DNA of 64,000 nt from Pseudomonas brassicacearum (lineage in GTDB: Bacteria; Pseudomonadota; Gammaproteobacteria; Pseudomonadales; Pseudomonadaceae), in the NCBI RefSeq assembly GCF_003732265.1, contig NZ_MOBK01000006.1:558001-622000 (forward strand). The letters are read 5' to 3'. The notes under the pieces were generated by a model. That model did not search any database. It worked only from the letters and a program-made list of their open reading frames with translations, and was not told where the DNA came from. Position numbers and translations under genes: made by a program. Positions 34,287 through 42,683 of this stretch are shown piece by piece. The stretch's first letter is position 1. Every line of letters starts with the position of its first letter.

Positions 34287-34452
34287 GGTTCGCGCTCCTC
34301 GCAAAGTCTGTTGATAGATCTGGTAGATCCGCGCTTTTAAAAAGCTTGGGCAGGATACAGCACTGAAAATGACAATCAGACTTTTATATCCATTTGTTGC
34401 GACGGATGGGATTGTCTAGACAGGTCTGTAGGTGGGAGCGCTGCAAAACAAA

Positions 34453-34542
34453 TGTGGGAGCGGGTTTACTCGCGAATACGGTGAATCAGTCAATGTTGAT
34501 ATCGACTGACACACTGCTTTCGCGAGCAAGCCCGCTCCCACA
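34453..34542. repeat. REPIN, GTGGGAGCGGGTTTACTCGC / GTGGGAGCGGGCTTGC
   Basis: The left end has two changes (GGGTTTACTCGCGAA) against the intact right end. The spacer has GTCAATGTTGATATCGACTG. It lies downstream of phhC. Confidence 0.88.
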
Positions 34543-34564
34543 TTTGATTGTGTGAAGGCTGGGG

Positions 34565-35758
34565 TTATTTGCAGACTTCAGCGATGGCTTCAGCCAGCAA
34601 ATCCAGGCGCGTCGCATCAATCCCTGCCACGTTGGCCCGGCCGGAGTTGACCATGTACACGCTGTGATGATCGCGCAGCTGTTTAACCTGCACCGCCGTC
34701 AACCCGGTGTACGAGAACATCCCGCGCTGCACGCCAATGTGCGCAAAGCGTTCACGCAAACCATACGGCTCCAGTGCTTCAACCAGGCCACTGCGCAACT
34801 GGGCGATGCGCAACCGCATGCCTTCCACTTCGTCGGCCCAGAGGCTTTTCAGCTCCGGGTCGCCAAGAATGGTTGCGACCACGGCAGCCCCATGATCCGG
34901 TGGTGTCGACCACAGGTTACGGGCGATGTTGGCCAGTTGGCTGCGGATGTCCACGAGCTTGTCAGCGGTTTTTGCACAGACAATCAGCGCGCCGGTGCGG
35001 TCGCGGTACAAGCCGAAGTTCTTCGAGCAGGAGCTGGTGATCAGCACTTCCGGCAACGCGTCAGCGAACAGACGAGTCGACCAGGCATCCTGTTCCAGTC
35101 CATCGCCGAAGCCTTGGTAGGCGAAGTCGATCAGCGGCACCAGATCGCGACTGCGCACCACGTCCAGCACTCGGCGCCAGTCGTCATGGGACAGATCGAA
35201 ACCGGTCGGGTTGTGGCAGCAGGCGTGCAGCAACACCACGTCGCCCTTCGGCGCTTCGCTCAGTACCGCGAGCATCGCGTCGACGTCGAGGCGGTTGTCG
35301 CTGCCCACGTATGGGTAATGACTGACCTTGACCCCGGCCGCCGCGAAAATCGTTTCGTGGATCGGCCAGGTCGGGTTGCTCAGCCACACGCCACGGCCCG
35401 GCAGGCACTGGGCGATGAAGTCGGCACTCAAGCGCAATGCGCCCGTGCCGCCCGGGGTCTGGGTCGCCCCGGCGCGTTGACCGGCGATCAGCGCGGAGTC
35501 CGCGCCGAGCACCAGCTCACTGATGGCTTTGCCGAAGGCCGGTTCGCCGTGACCACCGATGTAGGTCTTGGTGGTCTGGCGATCCACCAGGCGCTGCTCG
35601 GCCAGCTTCACCGACTGCGGAATCGGCGTCAGGCCCTGGGCATCTTTATAGACGCCCACGCCGAGGTCGAATTTGCGCGGGTTCGGATCCTGCGCATAGG
35701 CTTCCATCAAGCCGAGAATCGGATCGCCGGGAACTCGACCTATGGCGTCAAAATGCAT
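34565..35758 (-). CDS. phhC: Aromatic amino acid aminotransferase (PhhC/TyrB)
   Basis: 397 residues, fold type I. The PLP lysine is Lys246 in SSCSKNFGLYRDRTGAL; other markers are NPTW near 128-131, HACCHNPTGFD near 178-188 and DFAYQGFGDG near 211-220. The sequence follows the AspC/TyrB pattern. In the phh operon it transaminates tyrosine to 4-hydroxyphenylpyruvate, which is then degraded through homogentisate. It starts at the base where phhB ends, showing coupling. Confidence 0.93.
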   Translation of the reverse strand: MHFDAIGRVPGDPILGLMEAYAQDPNPRKFDLGVGVYKDAQGLTPIPQSVKLAEQRLVDRQTTKTYIGGHGEPAFGKAISELVLGADSALIAGQRAGATQTPGGTGALRLSADFIAQCLPGRGVWLSNPTWPIHETIFAAAGVKVSHYPYVGSDNRLDVDAMLAVLSEAPKGDVVLLHACCHNPTGFDLSHDDWRRVLDVVRSRDLVPLIDFAYQGFGDGLEQDAWSTRLFADALPEVLITSSCSKNFGLYRDRTGALIVCAKTADKLVDIRSQLANIARNLWSTPPDHGAAVVATILGDPELKSLWADEVEGMRLRIAQLRSGLVEALEPYGLRERFAHIGVQRGMFSYTGLTAVQVKQLRDHHSVYMVNSGRANVAGIDATRLDLLAEAIAEVCK

Positions 35759-36114
35759 TATTTGCGGCCCTCGGCGTCCTTGGCCACTTCGTCAGTGCGC
35801 GCGGCCATGATGAAGTCGTTGCGGTGCAGGCCCTTGATGGAGTGGCTCCACCAGGTGACGGTGACTTTGCCCCATTCGGTCAGCAGGCCCGGGTGGTGAC
35901 CTTCAGCCTCGGAGATTTCACCGACAGCGTTGGTGAACGCCAGTGCGTGCTTGAAGTTTTTGAACAGGAACAGCTTTTCCAGCTGCATCACGCCGTCGCG
36001 GACTTCGATGTTCCAGTCCGGGATCTGCTTGATCAGGATCGGCAACTCTTCGTCGCTGACTTGAGGGGCATCGGCGCGGCAGGCTTCGCAGTGGGCTTGG
36101 TTCAATGTGGACAT
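35758..36114 (-). CDS. phhB: Pterin-4a-carbinolamine dehydratase PhhB
   Basis: 118 residues. The active-site motif [20 protein letters not shown] has His73, His74 and later His91. PhhB dehydrates 4a-hydroxy-tetrahydropterin made by phenylalanine hydroxylase, so the cofactor can be recycled. The N-terminus has an [10 protein letters not shown] segment common in pseudomonad versions. It sits between phhA and phhC in the operon. Confidence 0.96.
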   Translation of the reverse strand: MSTLNQAHCEACRADAPQVSDEELPILIKQIPDWNIEVRDGVMQLEKLFLFKNFKHALAFTNAVGEISEAEGHHPGLLTEWGKVTVTWWSHSIKGLHRNDFIMAARTDEVAKDAEGRK

Positions 36115-36218
36115 GTTGAATTCCTGAAATCGAATAATTGGAAATCGGCCGTCAGTGACACCACGCTAAACCAAAGCGTCGGTTCCTGACAGGCTCACGT
36201 GTTTCTAAAAGCTGCGGA

Positions 36219-37004
36219 TCACGCAGCCTTTGGCGGAAATTTCGGGGTGTGCAAGCCCAGCTGCATGCCTTGCTTGACCATGCTCATGATGTCTTCATGA
36301 GCCACATCAAACAGACGCTTGAGGTTCGGCAGGACAAAGTACAGCGGTTGCAGGATGTCGATGCGATACGGTGTGCGCATGCATTCCAGCGGATCGAACG
36401 CTTGATGCTCAGGTTCGTTCGACAGGCAGTAAACGGTTTCTTTTGGCGAAGAAAGAATGCCGCCGCCGTAAATGCGCAGGCCTTCGGCGGTATCGACCAG
36501 ACCGAACTCGATGGTCATCCAGTACAGGCGCGCCAGGTACACCCGTTCTTCCTTGGTCGCTTGCAGGCCAAGTTTGCCGTAGGTGTGGGTGAATTCAGCG
36601 AACCAGGGGTTGGTCAGCAGCGGGCAGTGGCCAAAGATCTCGTGGAAAATGTCCGGCTCTTGCAGGTAATCCAGCTCTTCGCGAGTACGAATAAAGGTCG
36701 CCACCGGAAACTGCTTGTTCGCCAGCAATTCGAAAAACGTCTGGAAGGGGATCAGCGCCGGGACTCGGGCCACTTGCCAACCGGTGGTTTCACCGAGGAC
36801 TTTGTTGATTTCACCGAGTTGCGGAATGCGGTCGTGGGGCAGACCGAGTTTTTCGATACCGTCCAGGTATTCCTGGCACGCACGGCCCTCGATCACTTTC
36901 AGTTGGCGAGTGATCAGCGTGTTCCACACCGCGTGTTCTTCAGCGGGGTAGTCGATAAAACCTTGCGCATCGGGCTCGCGAGCCACGTACTGCGTCTGCT
37001 TCAT
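36219..37004 (-). CDS. phhA: Phenylalanine 4-hydroxylase PhhA
   Basis: 261 residues, the size of bacterial monomeric enzymes lacking the regulatory ACT domain. The iron ligands are His121 and His126 in HEIFGHCPLL and Glu166 in YWMTIEFGLV. It converts phenylalanine to tyrosine using tetrahydropterin and O2. It is the first gene of phhABC, and divergent from phhR across a 279-base control region. Confidence 0.97.
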   Translation of the reverse strand: MKQTQYVAREPDAQGFIDYPAEEHAVWNTLITRQLKVIEGRACQEYLDGIEKLGLPHDRIPQLGEINKVLGETTGWQVARVPALIPFQTFFELLANKQFPVATFIRTREELDYLQEPDIFHEIFGHCPLLTNPWFAEFTHTYGKLGLQATKEERVYLARLYWMTIEFGLVDTAEGLRIYGGGILSSPKETVYCLSNEPEHQAFDPLECMRTPYRIDILQPLYFVLPNLKRLFDVAHEDIMSMVKQGMQLGLHTPKFPPKAA

Positions 37005-37283
37005 GCTGCTCTCCTGCGAGGGGATTTCGTTCTTGTTATGTGCTGCTATGGACCTAGAAATACCCCAAGGCGTGCGGCGGTGCAGCAGGTGTTCGGTGCT
37101 CTTTGTAGGAATATTCGCTGTTTTTCGTAAAGTATTCGTTACGGATTGGCCGCCAAGGCGCAGCTATTGAGATTTGCGGGTTTGAAATGGCGTCCGGGTG
37201 TCACATAATCTTGACGACCAACTTGGCCCCTGTGCAGAAAAATCCTAGCGCGGGGCCTCGATTCCCTTTCTTCGGGCCTTTAT
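37005..37283. promoter_or_regulatory. phhA-phhR divergent control region
   Basis: This 279-base region holds a TyrR-type box at 37126-37143. I looked for a -24/-12 sigma-54 promoter for phhA and did not find one with GG-N10-GC in a TTGG/TTGC context, so a sigma-70 promoter is more likely. Confidence 0.5.
37126..37143. promoter_or_regulatory. Candidate PhhR (TyrR-type) box
   Basis: CGTAAAGTATTCGTTACG is an 18-base dyad matching the TyrR pattern xGTAAA-N6-xTTACx. It lies about 120 bases before phhA and 140 before phhR, where an activator site would be expected. Confidence 0.55.
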
Positions 37284-38846
37284 ATGCGTATCAAAGTCCA
37301 CTGCCAGAACCGCATCGGCATCCTGCGCGACATTCTCAACTTGCTGGTGGAATACGGGATCAACGTCGCCCGTGGTGAGGTCGGCGGTGAGCATGGCAAT
37401 GCGATCTACCTGCACTGTCCGAACCTGATCAATATCCAGTTCCAGGCCCTGCGTCCGAAATTCGAATCGATTGCCGGTGTATTCGGCGTCAAGCGGGTCG
37501 GGCTGATGCCCAGCGAGCGTCGGCACATGGAGCTCAATGCCTTGCTCGGTGCCCTGGAGTTTCCAGTGTTGTCGATCGACATGGGCGGCTCCATCGTCGC
37601 CGCCAACCGGGCGGCAGCTCAGTTGCTCGGGGTGCGGGTGGATGAGGTGCCGGGGATTCCGCTGTCGCGTTACGCCGAGGATTTTGATTTGCCGGAACTG
37701 GTGCGCGCCAACAAGTCGCGGATCAACGGGCTACGGGTCAAGGTCAAGGGTGATGTGTTTCTGGCCGACATTGCGCCGCTGCAATCCGAGCATGACGACA
37801 GCGAAGCCATGGCCGGTGCGGTGCTGACGCTGCACCGCGCCGACCGGGTAGGGGAGCGCATCTACAACGTGCGCAAGCAGGAACTGCGCGGGTTCGACAG
37901 CATCTTCCAAAGCTCGAAAGTCATGGCGGCGGTGGTGCGCGAAGCGCGGCGCATGGCACCGCTGGATGCGCCACTATTGATAGAAGGGGAAACCGGCACC
38001 GGTAAAGAATTGCTGGCGCGCGCCTGCCACCTCGCCAGCCCGCGCGGGCAGTCGCCGTTGATGGCGCTCAATTGCGCCGGTTTGCCGGAGTCGATGGCGG
38101 AGACCGAATTGTTTGGCTATGGCCCCGGCGCCTTCGAAGGCGCGCGCGCCGAAGGCAAGCTTGGCCTGCTGGAACTGACGGCGGGCGGGACGTTGTTTCT
38201 CGATGGCGTGGGGGAAATGAGCCCGCGTTTGCAGGTGAAATTGCTGCGCTTTTTGCAGGACGGCTGCTTCCGTCGTGTCGGCAGTGATGAAGAGGTGTAT
38301 CTGGATGTGCGGGTGATCTGTGCCACCCAGGTGGATCTGTCCGAGTTGTGCGCGCGGGGCGAGTTTCGCCAGGATTTGTATCACCGCTTGAACGTGCTCT
38401 CGCTGCACATCCCGCCACTGCGCGAATGCCTCGATGGTTTGACGCCGTTGGTGGAGCACTTCCTCGACCAGGCCAGTCGGCAGATCGGTTGCCCGCTGCC
38501 GAAACTGGCACCGGCGGCGATGGAGCGGCTCAGTCATTACCATTGGCCGGGCAATGTCCGGCAATTGGAAAACGTGTTGTTCCAGGCGGTTTCGTTGTGT
38601 GAGGGCGGGACGGTCAAGGCCGAACATATTCGTCTGCCGGATTACGGCGTGCGTCAGCCGCTTGGCGATTTCTCGCTGGAGGGCGGGCTGGATGCGATTG
38701 TCGGGCGCTTCGAGAAAGCGGTACTGGAGCGGTTGTATTCCGAGCATCCGAGCAGTCGGCAACTGGGCAAGCGGTTGGGGGTTTCGCATACGACCATCGC
38801 CAACAAGTTGCGTGAGTACGATGTCGGCAAAGAACCGGGCGCATAA
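37284..38846 (+). CDS. phhR: PhhR, TyrR-like aromatic amino acid regulator
   Basis: 520 residues: ACT domain (1-75), PAS domain (about 80-190), AAA+ domain (about 205-435) and a Fis-type helix-turn-helix at the C-terminus (SSRQLGKRLGVSHTTIANKL). Walker A is GETGTGKE (235-242). The sigma-54 contact loop reads GAFEGA (282-287) instead of GAFTGA, and Walker B reads LFLDGVGEM instead of the usual LFLDEIGE. These changes fit the TyrR/PhhR class, which works with sigma-70. It senses phenylalanine or tyrosine and activates phhABC. Confidence 0.95.
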   Translation: MRIKVHCQNRIGILRDILNLLVEYGINVARGEVGGEHGNAIYLHCPNLINIQFQALRPKFESIAGVFGVKRVGLMPSERRHMELNALLGALEFPVLSIDMGGSIVAANRAAAQLLGVRVDEVPGIPLSRYAEDFDLPELVRANKSRINGLRVKVKGDVFLADIAPLQSEHDDSEAMAGAVLTLHRADRVGERIYNVRKQELRGFDSIFQSSKVMAAVVREARRMAPLDAPLLIEGETGTGKELLARACHLASPRGQSPLMALNCAGLPESMAETELFGYGPGAFEGARAEGKLGLLELTAGGTLFLDGVGEMSPRLQVKLLRFLQDGCFRRVGSDEEVYLDVRVICATQVDLSELCARGEFRQDLYHRLNVLSLHIPPLRECLDGLTPLVEHFLDQASRQIGCPLPKLAPAAMERLSHYHWPGNVRQLENVLFQAVSLCEGGTVKAEHIRLPDYGVRQPLGDFSLEGGLDAIVGRFEKAVLERLYSEHPSSRQLGKRLGVSHTTIANKLREYDVGKEPGA

Positions 38847-38865
38847 GCAGTGGTCGTGTCCACTT

Positions 38866-39003
38866 TGTGGCGAGGGAGCTTCTGTGGCGAGGGGGCTTGC
38901 CCCCGTTGGGTTGCGAAGCAACGCCAGCAATCTGTCAGGCCTACCGAGTTGCTTGGATCTACGACTGCTGCGCAGCCGAACGGGGGCAAGCCCCCTCGCC
39001 ACA
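38866..39003. repeat. REPIN with an extra half copy, GTGGCGAGGGGGCTTG family
   Basis: A full inverted element runs from TGTGGCGAGGGGGCTTGCCC (38883) to GGGCAAGCCCCCTCGCCACA (ending 39003). A truncated left end (TTGTGGCGAGGGAGCTTC) precedes it at 38865-38882. It follows phhR. Confidence 0.82.
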
Positions 39004-39059
39004 AACTGTAAACATCCTCAGAGGGTGTGTTGGTTGCCAAAGGCCGACAGTTGCCACCC

Positions 39060-39083
39060 ACCGGCATAACACCGCCGGTTTTT
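39060..39083 (+). terminator. Terminator-like hairpin between phhR and flgF
   Basis: ACCGGC and GCCGGT form a 6-bp stem with an 8-base loop, followed by five T residues. It would isolate the flagellar operon from phhR transcription. Confidence 0.5.
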
Positions 39084-39163
39084 CGACTTTGACACAATCC
39101 CCCATTCCCCTCTGAAATCCCTCAAGTCCTTTGTTTGCCGGGCCCGGCGCCGCCAAAAAAAAG

Positions 39164-39179
39164 TTGGTCTGCAAATTGC
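39164..39179 (+). promoter_or_regulatory. Sigma-54 (RpoN) promoter of the flgF operon
   Basis: TTGGTCTGCAAATTGC has the -24 GG at 39166-39167 and the -12 GC at 39178-39179, exactly 10 bases between them, inside TTGG...TTGC. Flagellar hook-basal body operons in Pseudomonas depend on RpoN with FleQ or FleR, which fits this position 58 bases before the flgF start. Confidence 0.85.
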
Positions 39180-39236
39180 TTATCGCTCATCAGTACAGCG
39201 GTGGGCGGCAAACGTCCGGCATGCAGAGGAAAGAGT

Positions 39237-39977
39237 GTGGATAAGTACCTTTATGTGGCAATGACCGGCGCCAGCCAGAATGCACTGGCGCAGAAGGCTC
39301 ATGCCAACAACCTGGCAAACATCTCCACCAACGGTTTTCAGAAGGACCTGGAACAGGCCCGTTCGATGCCGGTGTTTGGTGACAGCTTTCCGGCGCGTGC
39401 GTTTGCGATGACCGAACGCCCGGCCACCGACTTCTCCCCTGGTTCGCTGGTTGAAACCGGTCGTGACCTCGATGTTGCGGTGCAAGGCAGCGGCTGGATC
39501 GCCGTGCAGACTCCCGATGGCGCTGAAAGCTATGTGCGCACCGGCAGCCTGAACGTGGACGCCCTGGGCGTGCTGCGTGCCGGTAACGGCATGCCGGTGA
39601 TGGGCAATGGCGGTCCGATCGCCGTGCCGCCCGAGCAGCAGATCGAAGTCGGCGAAGACGGCACCATCAGCATCCGTGCGATGGGCGAAGGCCCGCGCGT
39701 GATGGCTGAAGTCGACCGCATCAAACTGGTCAACCCTGACCTGAAGAACATGACCAAAGGCCTGGATGGTTCGATCCACACCAAGGACGGCAAGCCGGCG
39801 CAAGCCGACGCCGGCGTCAAACTGGTGTCCGGGTTTCTCGAGTCGAGCAACGTCAACGCCGTGGAAGAAATGACCTCGGTGCTGGCTTTGTCGAAGCAGT
39901 TCGAGCTGCACATCAAGATGATGAACACCGCCAAAGACGATGACCAGGCCATGGCTCGGGTCTTGCAGATCAGCTAA
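39237..39977 (+). CDS. flgF: Flagellar basal-body rod protein FlgF
   Basis: 246 residues from a GTG (VDKYLYVAMTGASQNALAQKAH) with AGAGGAAAG before it. The N-terminal rod signature HANNLANISTNGFQKDL is at about 22-38, and the C-terminal partner helix reads VNAVEEMTSVLALSKQFELHIKMM. Both ends pack together in the rod's coiled core. FlgF is a proximal rod subunit exported by the flagellar type III system. It is first in flgFGHIJKL, behind a sigma-54 promoter. Confidence 0.95.
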   Translation: MDKYLYVAMTGASQNALAQKAHANNLANISTNGFQKDLEQARSMPVFGDSFPARAFAMTERPATDFSPGSLVETGRDLDVAVQGSGWIAVQTPDGAESYVRTGSLNVDALGVLRAGNGMPVMGNGGPIAVPPEQQIEVGEDGTISIRAMGEGPRVMAEVDRIKLVNPDLKNMTKGLDGSIHTKDGKPAQADAGVKLVSGFLESSNVNAVEEMTSVLALSKQFELHIKMMNTAKDDDQAMARVLQIS

Positions 39978-40022
39978 TTATCAGAACGTCGCGCCGTAAA
40001 ACAGGCGCACGAGGAGAATCGA

Positions 40023-40808
40023 ATGCTTCCGGCTCTATGGGTTGCCAAAACAGGTCTGTCCGCCCAGGACACCAACCTGACCACTATTTCCAACAACCTG
40101 GCCAACGTGTCGACCACGGGTTTCAAACGTGACCGCGCCGAGTTCCAGGACTTGCTCTATCAGATCAAGCGCCAGCCAGGCGCCCAGTCGACCCAGGACA
40201 GCGAACTGCCGTCGGGTCTGCAAGTGGGTACCGGTGTGCGCATCGTCGGTACCCAGAAAAACTTCACCGCCGGCAGCCTGCAAACCACCGAGCAGCCACT
40301 TGACCTGGCGGTCGACGGTCGCGGTTTCTTCCAGATCCTGCAGCCAGACGGCACCACGTCCTACACCCGTGACGGTACCTTTCACCTCGACTCCAACGGT
40401 CAGGTCGTGAATGCCAGCGGCTTCGCCCTGGAGCCGGCCATTGTCATTCCGAACAACGCGCAGACCTTCACGGTCGGTCGCGACGGCACCGTGTCCATCA
40501 CCGTTCCGGGTAACCCGGCCAACCAGGTGATCGGCAACCTGCAAACCGCCGACTTCATCAACCCGGCCGGCCTGCAGGCCGTGGGTAACAACCTGTTCCT
40601 GGAAACCGCTGCTTCCGGCGCGCCGCAAGTCGGTACTCCGGGCCTGAACGGTTTCGGCACCACGCTGCAGAACACCCTGGAAACGTCCAACGTCAGCACT
40701 GTTGAAGAGATGGTCAACATGATCACCACTCAGCGCGCCTACGAGATGAACTCCAAGGTGATCTCCACCGCCGACCAGATGCTCTCGTTCGTAACGCAGA
40801 ATCTGTAA
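40023..40808 (+). CDS. flgG: Flagellar distal rod protein FlgG
   Basis: 261 residues. The N-terminal signature TTISNNLANVSTTGFKRDRAEFQDLLYQ is at about 20-47, and the C-terminal helix reads SNVSTVEEMVNMITTQRAYEMNSK. It has the FlgG-specific insert after the first helix. It forms the distal rod that crosses the P and L rings. GAGGAGAATCG before the ATG is a strong ribosome site. Confidence 0.97.
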   Translation: MLPALWVAKTGLSAQDTNLTTISNNLANVSTTGFKRDRAEFQDLLYQIKRQPGAQSTQDSELPSGLQVGTGVRIVGTQKNFTAGSLQTTEQPLDLAVDGRGFFQILQPDGTTSYTRDGTFHLDSNGQVVNASGFALEPAIVIPNNAQTFTVGRDGTVSITVPGNPANQVIGNLQTADFINPAGLQAVGNNLFLETAASGAPQVGTPGLNGFGTTLQNTLETSNVSTVEEMVNMITTQRAYEMNSKVISTADQMLSFVTQNL

Positions 40809-40860
40809 TCAAGTCTATGAGGCGACCATGAGGTCGCCTGCAACACCGTGAGGTAGGGTC

Positions 40861-41556
40861 ATGAATCGCTTTGTATCTGTTCTGGCACTGAGTGGGGCTG
40901 TTGTGCTCGCGGGCTGCGTCCCATCGACGCCCAAGCCCAATGACCCGTATTACGCGCCGGTGTTGCCGCGCACGCCGTTGCCGGCTGCCGCGAACAATGG
41001 CTCGATTTATCAGGCCGGTTTTGAACAGAACCTGTACGGCGACCGCAAGGCGTTCCGGGTCGGTGACATCATCACCATTACCTTGAACGAGAAGACCCAG
41101 GCGAGCAAAAACGCCAACTCGCAAATTGGCAAGAACAGCAAGGCCAGCATCGGCCTGAGCTCGCTGTTCGGCTCCACGCCCAACACCAACAACCCGTTCG
41201 GCAGTGGCGACCTGAGTCTGGACGCCAGCTATGAAGGCGACCGCGCGACCAAGGGTGACAGCAAGGCGGCGCAGGGCAACACCCTGACCGGCTCGATCAC
41301 CGTTACCGTCGCTGATGTGCTGCCCAACGGCATCATCGCGGTACGCGGCGAGAAGTGGATGACCCTCAACACCGGCGACGAGCTGGTGCGGATTGCCGGC
41401 CTGGTGCGCGCTGATGACATCGCCACCGACAACACCGTGTCGTCGACCCGCGTCGCCGATGCACGCATCACCTACTCGGGCACCGGTTCGTTTGCCGATG
41501 CGAGTCAGCCAGGCTGGTTCGACCGTTTCTTCCTCAGCCCGCTGTTCCCTTTCTAG
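40861..41556 (+). CDS. flgH: Flagellar L-ring lipoprotein FlgH
   Basis: 231 residues. The lipoprotein signal has a lipobox VLAGC with Cys19 as the acylated residue. Mature motifs are [22 protein letters not shown] and [22 protein letters not shown]. FlgH forms the outer-membrane L ring around the rod. The stop is followed at once by the flgI start. Confidence 0.97.
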   Translation: MNRFVSVLALSGAVVLAGCVPSTPKPNDPYYAPVLPRTPLPAAANNGSIYQAGFEQNLYGDRKAFRVGDIITITLNEKTQASKNANSQIGKNSKASIGLSSLFGSTPNTNNPFGSGDLSLDASYEGDRATKGDSKAAQGNTLTGSITVTVADVLPNGIIAVRGEKWMTLNTGDELVRIAGLVRADDIATDNTVSSTRVADARITYSGTGSFADASQPGWFDRFFLSPLFPF

Positions 41557-42672
41557 GTGGCCAGTTTGAATCTTAAACACCTCATGGTGGCCGCCCTGAT
41601 GCTGTCCGCCGCGTTCAATGCGCAGGCCGAGCGGCTCAAAGATATCGCCAGTATTTCCGGCGTGCGTTCCAACCAACTGATCGGTTACGGCCTGGTGGTC
41701 GGGCTTAACGGCACCGGTGACCAGACGACGCAGACGCCTTTCACCCTGCAGACCTTCAACAACATGCTCTCGCAGTTCGGTATCAAGGTGCCGCCGGGTT
41801 CGGGTAACGTGCAGTTGAAGAACGTTGCAGCGGTATCGATCAGTGCGGATTTGCCGGCGTTTGCCAAGCCGGGTCAGCAGATCGATATCACCGTTTCCTC
41901 CATCGGTAACTCCAAGAGCTTGCGCGGCGGCACCTTGCTGTTGACCCCGCTCAAAGGTATCGACGGCAACGTCTATGCCGTCGCTCAGGGCAACCTGGTG
42001 GTCGGTGGTTTTGATGCGGAAGGTCGTGACGGTTCGAAGATCACCGTCAACGTTCCGTCGGCCGGTCGTATCCCTGGTGGTGCGTCGGTGGAGCGTGCGG
42101 TGCCGAGTGGTTTCAACCAGGGCAATAGCCTGACGCTGAACCTCAACCGTTCGGACTTCACCACCGCCAAGCGCATTGTCGACAAGATCAACAACATGCT
42201 CGGCCCGGGCGTTGCCCAGGCCATTGACGGCGGTTCGATTCGCGTCAGCGCGCCGCTTGATCCGAGTCAGCGTGTCGACTACCTGTCGATCCTGGAAAAC
42301 CTTGAAGTCGATCCGGGTCAGGCGGTGGCGAAAGTCATCATCAACTCGCGCACCGGCACCATCGTGATTGGCCAGAACGTCAAGGTGTCACCAGCCGCCG
42401 TGACCCACGGCAGCCTGACCGTGACCATCACCGAAGACCCGATTGTCAGCCAGCCTGGCCCTCTGTCCAACGGTCAGACGGCGGTCGTACCGCGCTCGCG
42501 GGTCAACGCGCAGCAAGAAGCCAAGCCAATGTTCAAGTTCGGTCCGGGCACCACCCTCGACGAAATCGTCCGGGCGGTGAACCAGGTCGGTGCGGCGCCG
42601 GGTGACTTGATGGCGATCCTCGAAGCACTGAAACAGGCTGGCGCATTGCAAGCCGACCTGATCGTGATCTGA
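41557..42672 (+). CDS. flgI: Flagellar P-ring protein FlgI
   Basis: 371 residues from a GTG directly after the flgH stop. The signal peptide ends near FNAQA (about residue 24). The opening [20 protein letters not shown] and [11 protein letters not shown] are typical, as is the end [32 protein letters not shown]. FlgI forms the periplasmic P ring that bears on peptidoglycan. It is translated in tandem with flgH and flgJ. Confidence 0.97.
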   Translation: MASLNLKHLMVAALMLSAAFNAQAERLKDIASISGVRSNQLIGYGLVVGLNGTGDQTTQTPFTLQTFNNMLSQFGIKVPPGSGNVQLKNVAAVSISADLPAFAKPGQQIDITVSSIGNSKSLRGGTLLLTPLKGIDGNVYAVAQGNLVVGGFDAEGRDGSKITVNVPSAGRIPGGASVERAVPSGFNQGNSLTLNLNRSDFTTAKRIVDKINNMLGPGVAQAIDGGSIRVSAPLDPSQRVDYLSILENLEVDPGQAVAKVIINSRTGTIVIGQNVKVSPAAVTHGSLTVTITEDPIVSQPGPLSNGQTAVVPRSRVNAQQEAKPMFKFGPGTTLDEIVRAVNQVGAAPGDLMAILEALKQAGALQADLIVI

Positions 42673-42683
42673 GGACGGCTGTC

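Noticed and set aside
37005..37283. Sigma-54 promoter for phhA
   Set aside because: I scanned the minus strand for GG-N10-GC in a TTGG/TTGC context and found none convincing. PhhR also lacks a canonical GAFTGA loop.
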